In this document: positions 1 through 8,255 of the stretch, piece after piece
Numbering within the stretch: the first letter of the stretch is position 1
Layout of the letters: each line of letters starts with the position of its first letter
NCBI RefSeq assembly: GCF_000282455.1
Contig: NZ_AKJG01000099.1
Span: 1-38,847, forward strand
Direction: 5' to 3'
DNA length: 38,847 nt
Source of the DNA: Pseudomonas sp. GM74
Lineage (GTDB): Bacteria; Pseudomonadota; Gammaproteobacteria; Pseudomonadales; Pseudomonadaceae
Made by a program: the position numbers and the translations under genes
Notes under the pieces: generated by a model
What the model was told of the DNA's origin: nothing
The model's input: only the letters and a program-made list of their open reading frames with translations
Databases searched by the model: none

Positions 1-346
1 AAAGCCGCTGACGGCTGCCGGTGCCGTTGGCCGAGACGGCCGGGAACAGATCGGCACGGGAGATGCGGTACTGAGCCGCAAACGCGTCGATGTTCAGGGC
101 CGCGACACGCAGGTCACGGTTGTTTTCCAGGGCAACCTGGATCAGCTGTTGCAGCGCCGGGTCATGGAAAAACTGCTTCCAGCCCTGCTCGGCAGCCGCT
201 TGCGCCGGTGCCTGGGCCGGCGAGTACGCCAGGCCCTGCGGGTACTGGCCCGCCACCGGCGCTTCGGGCTGCTGATAATCAGGTATCAGCGAGCAGCCAC
301 CGAGCACGAAGGCGGCGACTGCCAGGGAGAGTAGCGACTTGCTCAT
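1..346 (-). CDS. emhC: RND efflux outer-membrane channel, N-terminal part (window edge)
   Basis: Outer-membrane channel of a tripartite RND pump (OprM/TtgC/EmhC family). About 115 N-terminal residues are present and the rest lies beyond base 1. The translation begins MSKSLLSLAVAAFVLGGCS, a lipoprotein signal with the lipobox ending at Cys18, followed by the Pro/Ala-rich start and the first helical repeat (EQGWKQFFHDPALQQL, then ALENNRDLRVAALNI) typical of this family. Its ATG overlaps the emhB stop as TAATG, so the two are probably translationally coupled and it is the last gene of emhABC. The channel assignment is firm; the choice between the names emhC, ttgC and oprM follows the neighbours. 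Confidence 0.93.
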   Translation of the reverse strand, partial: MSKSLLSLAVAAFVLGGCSLIPDYQQPEAPVAGQYPQGLAYSPAQAPAQAAAEQGWKQFFHDPALQQLIQVALENNRDLRVAALNIDAFAAQYRISRADLFPAVSANGTGSRQRL

Positions 347-3300
347 TAGCCAGCCTCTTTAGGAGTTTCAGTAGCGTCATCCTGGTCGGCGATTTTGCGC
401 TGGCCTATGGACGACACGGTGACGAAGAACAGCGGGACCCAGAAGATCGCCAGCACAGTCGCCGTGATCATACCGCCGATCACGCCGGTACCGATTGCAT
501 GCTGGCTACCGGAACCTGCGCCCGTGGATATCGCCAGTGGTACCACACCGAGAACGAAGGCGAGCGAGGTCATGATGATCGGTCGCAGACGCATGCGGCA
601 CGCCTCGATCGCCGCATCGCGCAGGCTACGCCCTTGTTCATGCAGTTCCTTGGCAAATTCGACAATCAGAATGGCGTTTTTCGCCGCCAGACCGATAGTC
701 GTCAACAAACCTACCTGGAAGTACACGTCGTTGGACAAACCGCGCAGGCTGGTGGCCATCAGTGCACCGATGATCCCCAGCGGTACCACCAACATCACTG
801 CGATCGGAATCGACCAGCTTTCATACAATGCCGCCAGGCACAGGAACACCATCAGCAGCGACAGGGCGTACAGCGCTGGCGCTTGTGAACCGGACAGACG
901 TTCTTCGTACGACAGGCCGGTCCAGGAAATACCGACACCCGCCGGCAGTTTTTTGGCAATGGCTTCGACTTCGAGCATGGCTTCACCGGTGGAGTAGCCT
1001 GGCGCCGGGGCACCGAGGATTTCCATCGCTTCCACGCCGTTGTAGCGGGCCAGTTTCGGCGAACCGTAAATCCACTCGCCCTTGGCAAACGCCGAGAACG
1101 GAACCATGGTGCCGGCGCTATTGCGCACGTACCACTTCTGCAGGTCTTCAGGGCCCATTCGAGCGCCTGGCTGGCCTTGCACGTAAACCTTCTTCACCCG
1201 ACCACGGTCGATGAAGTCGTTGACGTAGCTACTGCCCAGGGCAATCGACAGGGTGTTGTTGATGTCAGCGATGGTAACGCCCAGGGCACTGGCCTTCTCG
1301 TCATCGATTTCCAGCTGGTATTGCGGTTCGTCGTTCAGGCCGTTCGGACGCACCTGAGACAGAATCTTGCTTTGTGCGGCCATGCCGAGGAACTGGTTGC
1401 GCGCTTCCATCAGTTTTTCGTGGCCGATACCGGCACGGTCCTGCAGGAACACGTCGAAACCGGTGGCGTTACCCAGTTCCAGTACCGCCGGTGGCGCGAA
1501 GGCGAACACCATGGCATCGCGGAAGGTGAAGAAGTGCTGCTGGGCACGGGCCGCGACCTTGAACACGTTGTTGTCGGCGTTACGTTCGTCCCACGGGCGC
1601 AGCATGATGAACGCCATGCCCGAACTCTGGCCACGGCCGGCGAAGTTGAAGCCGGTCACGGTAAACACCGAGTTCACCGCATCGCCTTCACCGCCATCCT
1701 TGCCAGGGCGCAGCAGGAATTCACGCATTTCGTCCACGACCACCTGGGTGCGTTGGGACGTCGAACCGGCCGGGGTCTGCACCTGGGCGAACAGTACACC
1801 CTGGTCTTCTTCCGGCAGGAACGCCGTTGGAATGCGGGCGAACAGCCAGATCATGCCCACCACGATCAGCAGGTACGCCAGCAGATACGGGATCTTGCGC
1901 TGCAGGATATTGCCGACACCGCGTTCGTAGCTGCGAACGCCGCGGTCGAAATTGCGGTTGAACCAGCCAAAGAAACCGCGCTTGGGTACGCCGTGCTCGC
2001 CTTTGGGAATCGGCTTGAGCATGGTGGCGCAAAGCGCCGGGGTGAAGATCAGTGCGACCAGTACCGACAGGGCCATGGCCGAGACGATGGTGATCGAGAA
2101 CTGTTTGTAGATCACACCGGTGGAACCGCTGAAGAACGCCATCGGCAGCAGAACCGCCGACAACACCAGGGCGATACCGACCAGTGCGCCCTGGATCTGC
2201 CCCATGGACTTCTTGGTGGCTTCCTTGGGTGACAGGCCTTCTTCGCTCATCACCCGCTCGACGTTTTCCACCACGACGATGGCGTCGTCCACCAGCAAGC
2301 CGATGGCCAGCACCATGCCGAACATGGTCAGGGTGTTGATGCTGAAACCGGCGGCCGCGAGGATGCCGAACGTACCGAGCAATACCACCGGTACGGTCAT
2401 TGTGGTGATGATGGTGGCACGGAAGTTCTGCAGGAACAGGAACATCACCAGGAACACCAGCGCAACCGCTTCGACCAGGGTGTGAACCACGCCCTTGATC
2501 GATTCCGTTACTACCGGAGTGGTGTCATACGGGAACACCACTTCCATCCCTTCAGGAAAGAACGGCTTGAGGCTGTCGATGGTGGTACGCAAGGCCTTGG
2601 CGGTATCGAGAGCGTTGGCACCGGTGGCCAGTTTCACCGCCAGGCCGGAAGCCGGGGCGCCGTTGAACTGGGCGTTGATGCTGTAGTTCTCGCCGCCCAG
2701 ACCGACTTCAGCGACATCTCTGAGGCGAACCTGGGAACCGTCCTTGTTGACCTTGAGCAGAATCTTGTCGAATTGCTCCGCGGTCTGCAGGCGGGTCTTG
2801 CCGATGATCGTCGCGTTCAGCTGGGTGCCGGGCAGGGCAGGCAGGCCGCCGAGCTGGCCGGACGATACCTGGACGTTCTGCGCGGCGATGGCGGTTTTGA
2901 CATCGATCGGGGTCAGGTTGTAGTTGTTCAACTTGGCCGGGTCGAGCCAGATACGCATGGCGTACTGGGAACCGAACACCTGGAAGTCGCCGACACCGGC
3001 GGTCCGCGAGATCGGGTCCTGCATGTTCGACACGATGTAGTTGGACAAGTCGTCCTTGGTCATACTGCCGTCACGCGACACCACGCCGATCACCAACAGG
3101 AAGTTCTTCACCGCCTTGGTGACGCGGATACCTTGCTGTTGCACTTCCTGCGGCAGCAGCGGGGTGGCCAGGTTCAGCTTGTTCTGGACCTGAACCTGCG
3201 CGGTGTCGGAGTTGGTGCCTTGCTCGAAGGTCGCGGTAATGGTCATGGTGCCGTCGGAGTTACTTTCCGACGAGACATAACGCAGGTTGTCGATACCGTT

Positions 3301-3507
3301 GAGCTGTTGCTCGATCACCTGAACCACGGTGTCCTGAACCGTTTGTGCCGAAGCACCCGGGTAGGCCACGGAGATGGCGATCGCGGGTGGTGCAATGCTC
3401 GGGTACTGGTTGATCGGCAACCGGAGGATCGATAGTGCCCCGACCAACATGATCACCAGGGCAATTACCCAGGCGAAAATCGGACGGTCGATAAAAAATT
3501 TCGACAT
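346..3507 (-). CDS. emhB: RND efflux pump inner-membrane transporter
   Basis: Proton-driven inner-membrane pump of the HAE1/RND family (MexB, TtgB, EmhB, AcrB), which captures hydrophobic antibiotics, solvents and dyes from the periplasm and membrane and passes them to the outer-membrane channel. The 1053-residue length is normal. The start MSKFFIDRPIFAWVIAL is the classic RND N-terminus. The proton-relay aspartates are seen in GLLVDDAIVVVENVERV (D407, D408), and the partner lysine in GLAAKNAILIVEF near the C-terminus. The gene lies 3 nt after emhA and overlaps emhC by one base, so emhABC is one operon. No frameshift or missing catalytic residue is visible. Confidence 0.97.
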   Translation of the reverse strand: MSKFFIDRPIFAWVIALVIMLVGALSILRLPINQYPSIAPPAIAISVAYPGASAQTVQDTVVQVIEQQLNGIDNLRYVSSESNSDGTMTITATFEQGTNSDTAQVQVQNKLNLATPLLPQEVQQQGIRVTKAVKNFLLVIGVVSRDGSMTKDDLSNYIVSNMQDPISRTAGVGDFQVFGSQYAMRIWLDPAKLNNYNLTPIDVKTAIAAQNVQVSSGQLGGLPALPGTQLNATIIGKTRLQTAEQFDKILLKVNKDGSQVRLRDVAEVGLGGENYSINAQFNGAPASGLAVKLATGANALDTAKALRTTIDSLKPFFPEGMEVVFPYDTTPVVTESIKGVVHTLVEAVALVFLVMFLFLQNFRATIITTMTVPVVLLGTFGILAAAGFSINTLTMFGMVLAIGLLVDDAIVVVENVERVMSEEGLSPKEATKKSMGQIQGALVGIALVLSAVLLPMAFFSGSTGVIYKQFSITIVSAMALSVLVALIFTPALCATMLKPIPKGEHGVPKRGFFGWFNRNFDRGVRSYERGVGNILQRKIPYLLAYLLIVVGMIWLFARIPTAFLPEEDQGVLFAQVQTPAGSTSQRTQVVVDEMREFLLRPGKDGGEGDAVNSVFTVTGFNFAGRGQSSGMAFIMLRPWDERNADNNVFKVAARAQQHFFTFRDAMVFAFAPPAVLELGNATGFDVFLQDRAGIGHEKLMEARNQFLGMAAQSKILSQVRPNGLNDEPQYQLEIDDEKASALGVTIADINNTLSIALGSSYVNDFIDRGRVKKVYVQGQPGARMGPEDLQKWYVRNSAGTMVPFSAFAKGEWIYGSPKLARYNGVEAMEILGAPAPGYSTGEAMLEVEAIAKKLPAGVGISWTGLSYEERLSGSQAPALYALSLLMVFLCLAALYESWSIPIAVMLVVPLGIIGALMATSLRGLSNDVYFQVGLLTTIGLAAKNAILIVEFAKELHEQGRSLRDAAIEACRMRLRPIIMTSLAFVLGVVPLAISTGAGSGSQHAIGTGVIGGMITATVLAIFWVPLFFVTVSSIGQRKIADQDDATETPKEAG

Positions 3508-3510
3508 GAT

Positions 3511-4668
3511 TTACTCCCCTTTGCCGCCAGAGGCTTTATCAGCTGCCTGGGCGGGGGCCGGGTTCATTGCGGCTACGTTGGTCGCTTCACTGGCCTTGAC
3601 TTCGATGCCGGGTTTGACGAATTGCAAACCTTCGGTGATCAGGCGATCGCCGGCCTTCAGGCCGTCTTCGATCAGCCATTGATTGCCGACGGTGCGGTTG
3701 GCCTTGAGTTGACGCAGTTCGACCTTGTTGTCCGGGCCGACAACCAGTGCGGTTGGCGTCCCCTTGAGGTCGCGGGTGACGCCTTGCTGCGGGGCCAGGA
3801 TCGCCGCGCTGTTCACACCGGCCAGCAACTTGGCGTGCACGAACATGCCAGGCAACAGGGTGTGATCAGGGTTCGGGAAAATCGCGCGCAGGGTGACGGA
3901 ACCGGTGGTCTGGTCAACCGAGATTTCGGAGAACTCCAGCTTGCCGTCCAGCTTGTACTCGCTGCCGTCTTCGAGGGTCAGCTTGACCGAGGCTGCGTTA
4001 TCGCCGGCCTTTTGCAGGCGACCGCTTTCCAGCTCACGGCGCAGTTGCAGCAACTCGACCGAGGACTGTGTCACGTCGACGTAGATCGGGTCGATTTGCT
4101 GGATCACCGCCATCGCGTCGACCTGGGCATTGCTCACCAGCGCGCCTTCGGTTACCGAGGAGCGGCCGATGCGGCCGGTCAGCGGGGCATAGACCTTGGT
4201 GTAGCGCACGTTGATCTGTGCGGTTTGCAGCGCGGCTTCCGATTGCAGGCGGTTGGCCACGGCGGTGTCGTATTCCTGACGGCTTACGGCTTGTTCGTCG
4301 ACCAGTTGCTTGTAGCGGTCGGAAATCGACTTGGTCGAACGCAGGTTGGCTTCGGCGCTGGCGAGCGTTGCTTCATAGATCGACGGGTCGATCTGATAGA
4401 GCTGCTGGCCGGCCTTGACGTCACTGCCTTCCTTGAACAGGCGCTTGAGAATGATGCCGTTGACCTGCGGGCGGACTTCGGCGATGCGGAACGCGCTGGT
4501 ACGGCCGGGCAGATCGGAAGTCAGAGTGAAAGCTTGCGGTTGCAGAGTCACGACGCCGACCTGAGGCGGTGGGGCGGCCGGTGCTGCCTCTTCCTTTTTG
4601 CATCCGCTGAGCAGCGATGCCAGGGCGACGGCGGCGACCAGAGCGGTAACAGCTGGCTTGAATTGCAT
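3511..4668 (-). CDS. emhA: RND efflux periplasmic adaptor lipoprotein
   Basis: Membrane-fusion (adaptor) subunit linking the RND pump to the outer-membrane channel (MexA/TtgA/EmhA/AcrA family). The 385-residue protein has a lipoprotein signal with lipobox LLSGC (Cys23), followed by KKEEAAPAAPPPQVGVV. The lipoyl/beta-barrel core follows, with the family sequence LPGRTSAFRIAEVRPQVNGI at about residues 54-73 and a helical hairpin around residues 100-160. The C-terminus is a flexible Ala/Lys-rich tail. It is the first gene of the operon and is transcribed away from emhR. Its promoter probably overlaps the EmhR operator in the 4669-4945 gap. Confidence 0.97.
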   Translation of the reverse strand: MQFKPAVTALVAAVALASLLSGCKKEEAAPAAPPPQVGVVTLQPQAFTLTSDLPGRTSAFRIAEVRPQVNGIILKRLFKEGSDVKAGQQLYQIDPSIYEATLASAEANLRSTKSISDRYKQLVDEQAVSRQEYDTAVANRLQSEAALQTAQINVRYTKVYAPLTGRIGRSSVTEGALVSNAQVDAMAVIQQIDPIYVDVTQSSVELLQLRRELESGRLQKAGDNAASVKLTLEDGSEYKLDGKLEFSEISVDQTTGSVTLRAIFPNPDHTLLPGMFVHAKLLAGVNSAAILAPQQGVTRDLKGTPTALVVGPDNKVELRQLKANRTVGNQWLIEDGLKAGDRLITEGLQFVKPGIEVKASEATNVAAMNPAPAQAADKASGGKGE

Positions 4669-4757
4669 GAAAATCCTCGGGTCAGGCGCGCAAGGTGCGC
4701 ACTAGAAAGGTGGAAGGTTGAAATTTGTTTGCCGAGTGGATAAGTAGCTTGCTAAGT

Positions 4758-4787
4758 AATATACTTACGTACATGGCTGTTTGTAAA
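4758..4787 (-). promoter_or_regulatory. Probable emhA promoter
   Basis: Read on the minus strand, a -35-like TTTACA (4782-4787) and a -10-like TATATT (4758-4763) are separated by 18 bases, upstream of emhA. Both hexamers lie in or at the edge of the EmhR/TtgR-like operator, so repressor binding would block RNA polymerase directly. Assigned by eye. Confidence 0.6.
4762..4786. promoter_or_regulatory. EmhR/TtgR-type operator
   Basis: A 25-base pseudopalindrome with half-sites TACTTAC and GTTTGTAA around a CATGG centre. It closely resembles the TtgR operator between ttgR and ttgA in P. putida as I remember it. It lies between divergent emhR and emhA, where one repressor-bound site can control both directions and be released when EmhR binds a pump substrate. 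Confidence 0.75.
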
Positions 4788-4945
4788 TACCCAGGCTGCG
4801 TATCAATGTCGTTACACCGGCCGTTACACAAGTCGTTGAAAGGTTGGAATTGTAGGCCGGGGACGAACCCCCAGAACGTTCGCCCCACTTTTATTCAGCC
4901 GATGTTCAGGCATCGCTGAGTCACCCTGATTGAGGTTGTACTGCC

Positions 4946-5578
4946 ATGGTCCGTCGTACCAAAGAGGAAGCTCAGGAAACCCGCGCGCAAATTCTCGTGG
5001 CGGCCGAAAAGGCCTTTTACGAGCGAGGCGTGGCGCGCACGACCCTGGCGGACATCGCAACCCTGGCCGGTGTCACTCGAGGGGCCATCTACTGGCATTT
5101 CAGCAACAAGGCGGATCTGGTGCAGGCCATGCTCGACACCTTGCATGAGCCCCTGGAAGAAATGGCCAAGGCCAGCGAAAGCGAAGACGAACTCGATCCC
5201 CTGGGCTGCATGCGCAAGCTGTTGATTCATTTGTTTCATCAAATTGCGCTGGACCCGAAAACCCGACGCATCAATGAGATTCTTTTTCATAAGTGCGAAT
5301 TCACCGATGAAATGTGCGACCTGCGCCAACAACGAGTGTCAGCCAGCCTCGAATGCAATGTGCGGATCGGCCTGGCCCTGAGTAATGCCGTGAATCGCGG
5401 CCAGTTGCCGGAAAACCTCGACACCGCCCGCGCCGCGATCAGCTTGCATGCTTACATTGACGGCATCCTGTACCAGTGGTTGCTGGCCCCCGACAGTTTT
5501 GAACTGCACGCCGAAGCCGAGCGTTGGGTCGATACCGGGCTGGATCTGTTGCGCTTCAGCCCCAGCCTGCGCAAATAA
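4946..5578 (+). CDS. emhR: TetR-family repressor of the RND pump
   Basis: TetR-family repressor of 210 residues, closest in appearance to TtgR/EmhR. The N-terminal HTH (about residues 10-55) reads RTTLADIATLAGVTRGAIYWHF, the family recognition helix, followed by NKADLVQAML. The C-terminal ligand domain (about 60-205) keeps the TtgR-like segments FHKCEFTDEM and LHAYIDGILYQWLL. It is divergent from emhABC and probably represses the pump and itself, with derepression by flavonoids, antibiotics or solvents known for this family. A TTGAGG Shine-Dalgarno-like sequence lies about 10 bases before the ATG. Confidence 0.95.
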   Translation: MVRRTKEEAQETRAQILVAAEKAFYERGVARTTLADIATLAGVTRGAIYWHFSNKADLVQAMLDTLHEPLEEMAKASESEDELDPLGCMRKLLIHLFHQIALDPKTRRINEILFHKCEFTDEMCDLRQQRVSASLECNVRIGLALSNAVNRGQLPENLDTARAAISLHAYIDGILYQWLLAPDSFELHAEAERWVDTGLDLLRFSPSLRK

Positions 5579-5866
5579 AGCAAAATGCGTAATTGGTGCC
5601 TTGTGTGTCAACCACCAAGGCCGCAGATGAACAGTTCTTCACGCGCCCTTCGGCAATGGGGTGCTTTTATATACTTACAGTCGGCAGGTTGACAGGTAGC
5701 AAGCTCAGTAATTTGTAGGGAATTTGTGTCGAGTCTGTGAGCGAATGTGAGTCTTCCGTTTTTTGCACCGTGCGGACATCGGTTTGTGAACTGATCTCGG
5801 GGCGCAGGGGAGGTCGGAGGGAGTGGCACAAAGGTCGGGACGTTCCCCTCCGACTTATTACGATGT

Positions 5867-6367
5867 CTATTTACTGATACTAAAGTCAACCATGTAACTG
5901 AAGGGTGGCTTCGTCATCTTTTTTGAGATCGTCGCGTTGCATTTGTACTGGCCATTTCCTGATGGTTCGACTGTTATCTTCCAGTCAGGTTTGTAGTCAG
6001 GTTCTAAAACGCCGTAACCAACCGGAGCATCCATCCGGGTTTTCAGTCGGCATCGATAACCATGCACCTCATATTCCAGGTCGAGGCTGACAGGTGCAAT
6101 TTTTTGCCTGCGAGGTTGCCAGCCTGATTTGTCGAGTGTAAAGGGTCTGGGATAGGGTATGTCGAGGAATTCTTTGGTGCCTGGTCCGACGTTAAATGTG
6201 ATTAAAGGACCATTCAACGGAACTTCCAGGCCCGAAATGTTCTTCAGTTTTAACGTGCCGAAAGTATTGTTCGATAGTTTTAGGGTGATGACGGTGTCGG
6301 TCATGCTGTTTGCATTGATTGAGTAAAATAAAAGCAATGCAAGTATTGGCAGTTTGTAAGTGTGCAT
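5867..6367 (-). CDS. Small exported protein of unknown function (paralogue B)
   Basis: Unrecognised 166-residue protein. The N-terminus MHTYKLPILALLLFYSINANS is a plausible Sec signal peptide. The mature part is beta-rich with two cysteines (YRC and QYKC) that could form a disulfide. Several landmarks match the upstream gene at 6400-6936: a V/I-x-L-x-L-x-N-N-T start, a Pro-then-Gly stretch, Y...G..C, GNG....C.A.I and a final S....F. The two may therefore be diverged paralogues. It is visibly richer in A+T than its neighbours, suggesting acquisition. It lies 32 bases after the upstream gene and is probably co-transcribed with it. No function is proposed. Confidence 0.75.
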   Translation of the reverse strand: MHTYKLPILALLLFYSINANSMTDTVITLKLSNNTFGTLKLKNISGLEVPLNGPLITFNVGPGTKEFLDIPYPRPFTLDKSGWQPRRQKIAPVSLDLEYEVHGYRCRLKTRMDAPVGYGVLEPDYKPDWKITVEPSGNGQYKCNATISKKMTKPPFSYMVDFSISK

Positions 6368-6399
6368 TTTTGGTTGCTCGTAGATGGGAGGTGCGGGGG

Positions 6400-6936
6400 T
6401 TATTCCATGGTGAACTCAATGCTCATACTATTTGGGTAGCTATTTTTCACTTCAAGAATTTCAGTTGCGCAGTCAGCCGCTTCAGCACCCGTTGATTTGC
6501 CATTGCCCGACCAATGGGGCACTCGTTTGACATCGTCCCCTTGTTTTTCCAGCCTGACTTCAATGGATGCTGTGTATAGACATTCTTTGTTTCCCGAAAC
6601 GTAGGCAAATGTTTCTGTCAACTCGGTCGCTTTACCGAAAGCAATAGAGCTGAAGAATTTTGGGAAGTCAGCTGCATATTCGGATCGGCCCTTGGCGGGG
6701 ACATCGAACTCACTGATGGGGTAGGAGGAGTTGCTTTGTTTTTTTGTAGGCTTTGAAAGCTTCATTGTGTTGTTTGTGAGGTTTTTAAAGTGGTAGTGAA
6801 TAGTCGTTGTGTCCGGGTCTTCGGATTCAATGAGTGGTTTATGCTTTTCGTTTGAAGCAAAGCTGGAGCTGCTTGTCATGAGGGCGAGTGTCAGCCCTGT
6901 CAGAGTGATCTTTATGAGTTTTGCGAGTGAAGGCAT
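6400..6936 (-). CDS. Small exported protein of unknown function (paralogue A)
   Basis: Unrecognised protein of 178 residues from the ATG at 6936 (MPSLAKLIKITL). A TTG at 6972 would add 12 residues, but GGA lies about 11 bases before the ATG, so the ATG start is preferred. A signal peptide is clear (hydrophobic LTGLTLALM, then SSSSFAS). The mature domain has two cysteines (KEC and ADC) and the same order of motifs as the downstream gene, including HFKNLTNNTMKL and SGNGKS. The region is AT-rich for this genome. Context suggests a two-gene unit of exported proteins; there is no transport or enzyme motif to indicate a role. Confidence 0.75.
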   Translation of the reverse strand: MPSLAKLIKITLTGLTLALMTSSSSFASNEKHKPLIESEDPDTTTIHYHFKNLTNNTMKLSKPTKKQSNSSYPISEFDVPAKGRSEYAADFPKFFSSIAFGKATELTETFAYVSGNKECLYTASIEVRLEKQGDDVKRVPHWSGNGKSTGAEAADCATEILEVKNSYPNSMSIEFTME

Positions 6937-7122
6937 TGGCTTAATTCCATTTAAGTAGTGCTTGGGCGTCAATGGGTTTAAGTCATTGTTGTTCGTGATG
7001 GGCGGTTATTCAATAAGCGGGCTGAAGTGAGTTGTTAGTTTATCTTGCTTGAAGTGGATGGAGTGCTTGATGGCGGGAAATTGAGAGGGTTGGTAAAAGC
7101 AGTATTGTTTAATTTTTCGGAC

Positions 7123-7160
7123 AAAAAAGGCCTCGGCGCAAGAGCGCGGAGGCCTTTAAA
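7123..7160 (-). terminator. Intrinsic terminator after xenB
   Basis: On the minus strand an interrupted GC-rich stem (AAAGGCCTC...GAGGCCTTTT) with a short loop is followed by a run of T, just downstream of the xenB stop codon at 7176-7178. It is a typical rho-independent terminator for the arsR-MFS-xenB unit. Confidence 0.88.
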
Positions 7161-7175
7161 ACAAGAAGGTGTTAA

Positions 7176-8225
7176 TTATAGCGTCGGGTAGTCGATGTAA
7201 CCGACCGGGCCCTTGGCGTAGAACAGTTCCGGGCGCGCTTCGTTCAGCGGCGCGTCGGCCTGCAAGCGTGCCGGCAGGTCAGGGTTGGCAATGAAAGGTA
7301 CGCCGAAGGCGACTGCATCGGCCTGGCCGCTGGCGAGCAACGCGTTGGCGCTGTCCTTGGTGAAACGCTCGTTGGCAATGTAAGGGCCGCCGAAGGCTTC
7401 CTTGAGTTGTGGGCCGAGGCTGTCGGCACCTTCTTTTTCCCGCGAGCAGATGAAGGCAATACCACGCTTGCCCAGTTCGCGAGCGACGTAGGTGAAGGTT
7501 TCGGCCAGGTTGTCGTCGCCCATGTCATGCAGGTCCGCACGTGGCGACAGATGCACGCCGACACGGCCGGCGCCCCAGATTTCGATCGCCGCGTCAGTCA
7601 CTTCCAGCAGCAGGCGGGCGCGGTTTTCCAGGGAGCCACCGTAGTTGTCGGTGCGCTGGTTGGTACTGCTTTGCAGGAACTGGTCGAGCAGGTAACCGTT
7701 GGCAGCATGGATTTCCACACCGTCGAAGCCGGCGGCCTTGGCGTTCTCGGCACCGACGCGGTAAGCGTCGACGATGTCGGCGATTTCAGCGGTTTCCAGA
7801 GCGCGCGGCACCGGGAAGTCGGCCAACGGGCGAACCAGGCTGACGTGGCCCTTGGGCTGGATGGCGCTCGGGGCGACCGGGGCTTCATCGTTCAGGTACA
7901 AACCGTGGGAAATGCGACCCACGTGCCACAGTTGCAGGAAGATCTTGCCGCCCGCGCCATGGATCGCCTTGGTCACGTTGGACCAGCCGCGCACCTGGTC
8001 GTTGGACCAGATGCCCGGGGTGTCCGGGTAGCCGACGCCCATCGGCGTGACCGAAGTGGCCTCGCTGAGGATCAGGCCGGCGGAGGCGCGTTGCACGTAG
8101 TACTCGGCCATCAGCGCGTTGGGCACGCGACCTTCGTCGGCGCGGCAGCGGGTCAGTGGCGCCATGATGATGCGGTTGGCCAACTCGAGGTCGCCCAGTT
8201 TGATCGGATCGAAAATAGACGTCAT
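7176..8225 (-). CDS. xenB: Old-yellow-enzyme family xenobiotic/alkene reductase
   Basis: FMN-dependent NAD(P)H oxidoreductase of the old yellow enzyme family. Relatives such as XenB and NemA reduce activated C=C bonds, N-ethylmaleimide, nitroglycerin and nitroaromatics in the cytoplasm. The 349-residue length fits XenB. Seen in the sequence: MAPLTRCRAD (residues 21-30, FMN contact T25), QLWHVGR (98-104), and the substrate-anion pair in EIHAANGYLLDQFLQ (H173, N176) followed by RTDNYGGSLENRARL. The C-terminus ends in the family-typical GYIDYPTL. It lies 30 bases after the MFS gene, in the same operon as an ArsR-type regulator, which fits inducible electrophile detoxification. Confidence 0.93.
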   Translation of the reverse strand: MTSIFDPIKLGDLELANRIIMAPLTRCRADEGRVPNALMAEYYVQRASAGLILSEATSVTPMGVGYPDTPGIWSNDQVRGWSNVTKAIHGAGGKIFLQLWHVGRISHGLYLNDEAPVAPSAIQPKGHVSLVRPLADFPVPRALETAEIADIVDAYRVGAENAKAAGFDGVEIHAANGYLLDQFLQSSTNQRTDNYGGSLENRARLLLEVTDAAIEIWGAGRVGVHLSPRADLHDMGDDNLAETFTYVARELGKRGIAFICSREKEGADSLGPQLKEAFGGPYIANERFTKDSANALLASGQADAVAFGVPFIANPDLPARLQADAPLNEARPELFYAKGPVGYIDYPTL

Positions 8226-8255
8226 TTATTGCAGCCCTCGTGAGGTAATGGTTGA

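Noticed and set aside
1177..4743. Long plus-strand open frames opposite emhA and emhB
   Set aside because: They are antisense shadows of the pump genes, with no ribosome site and no recognisable domain.
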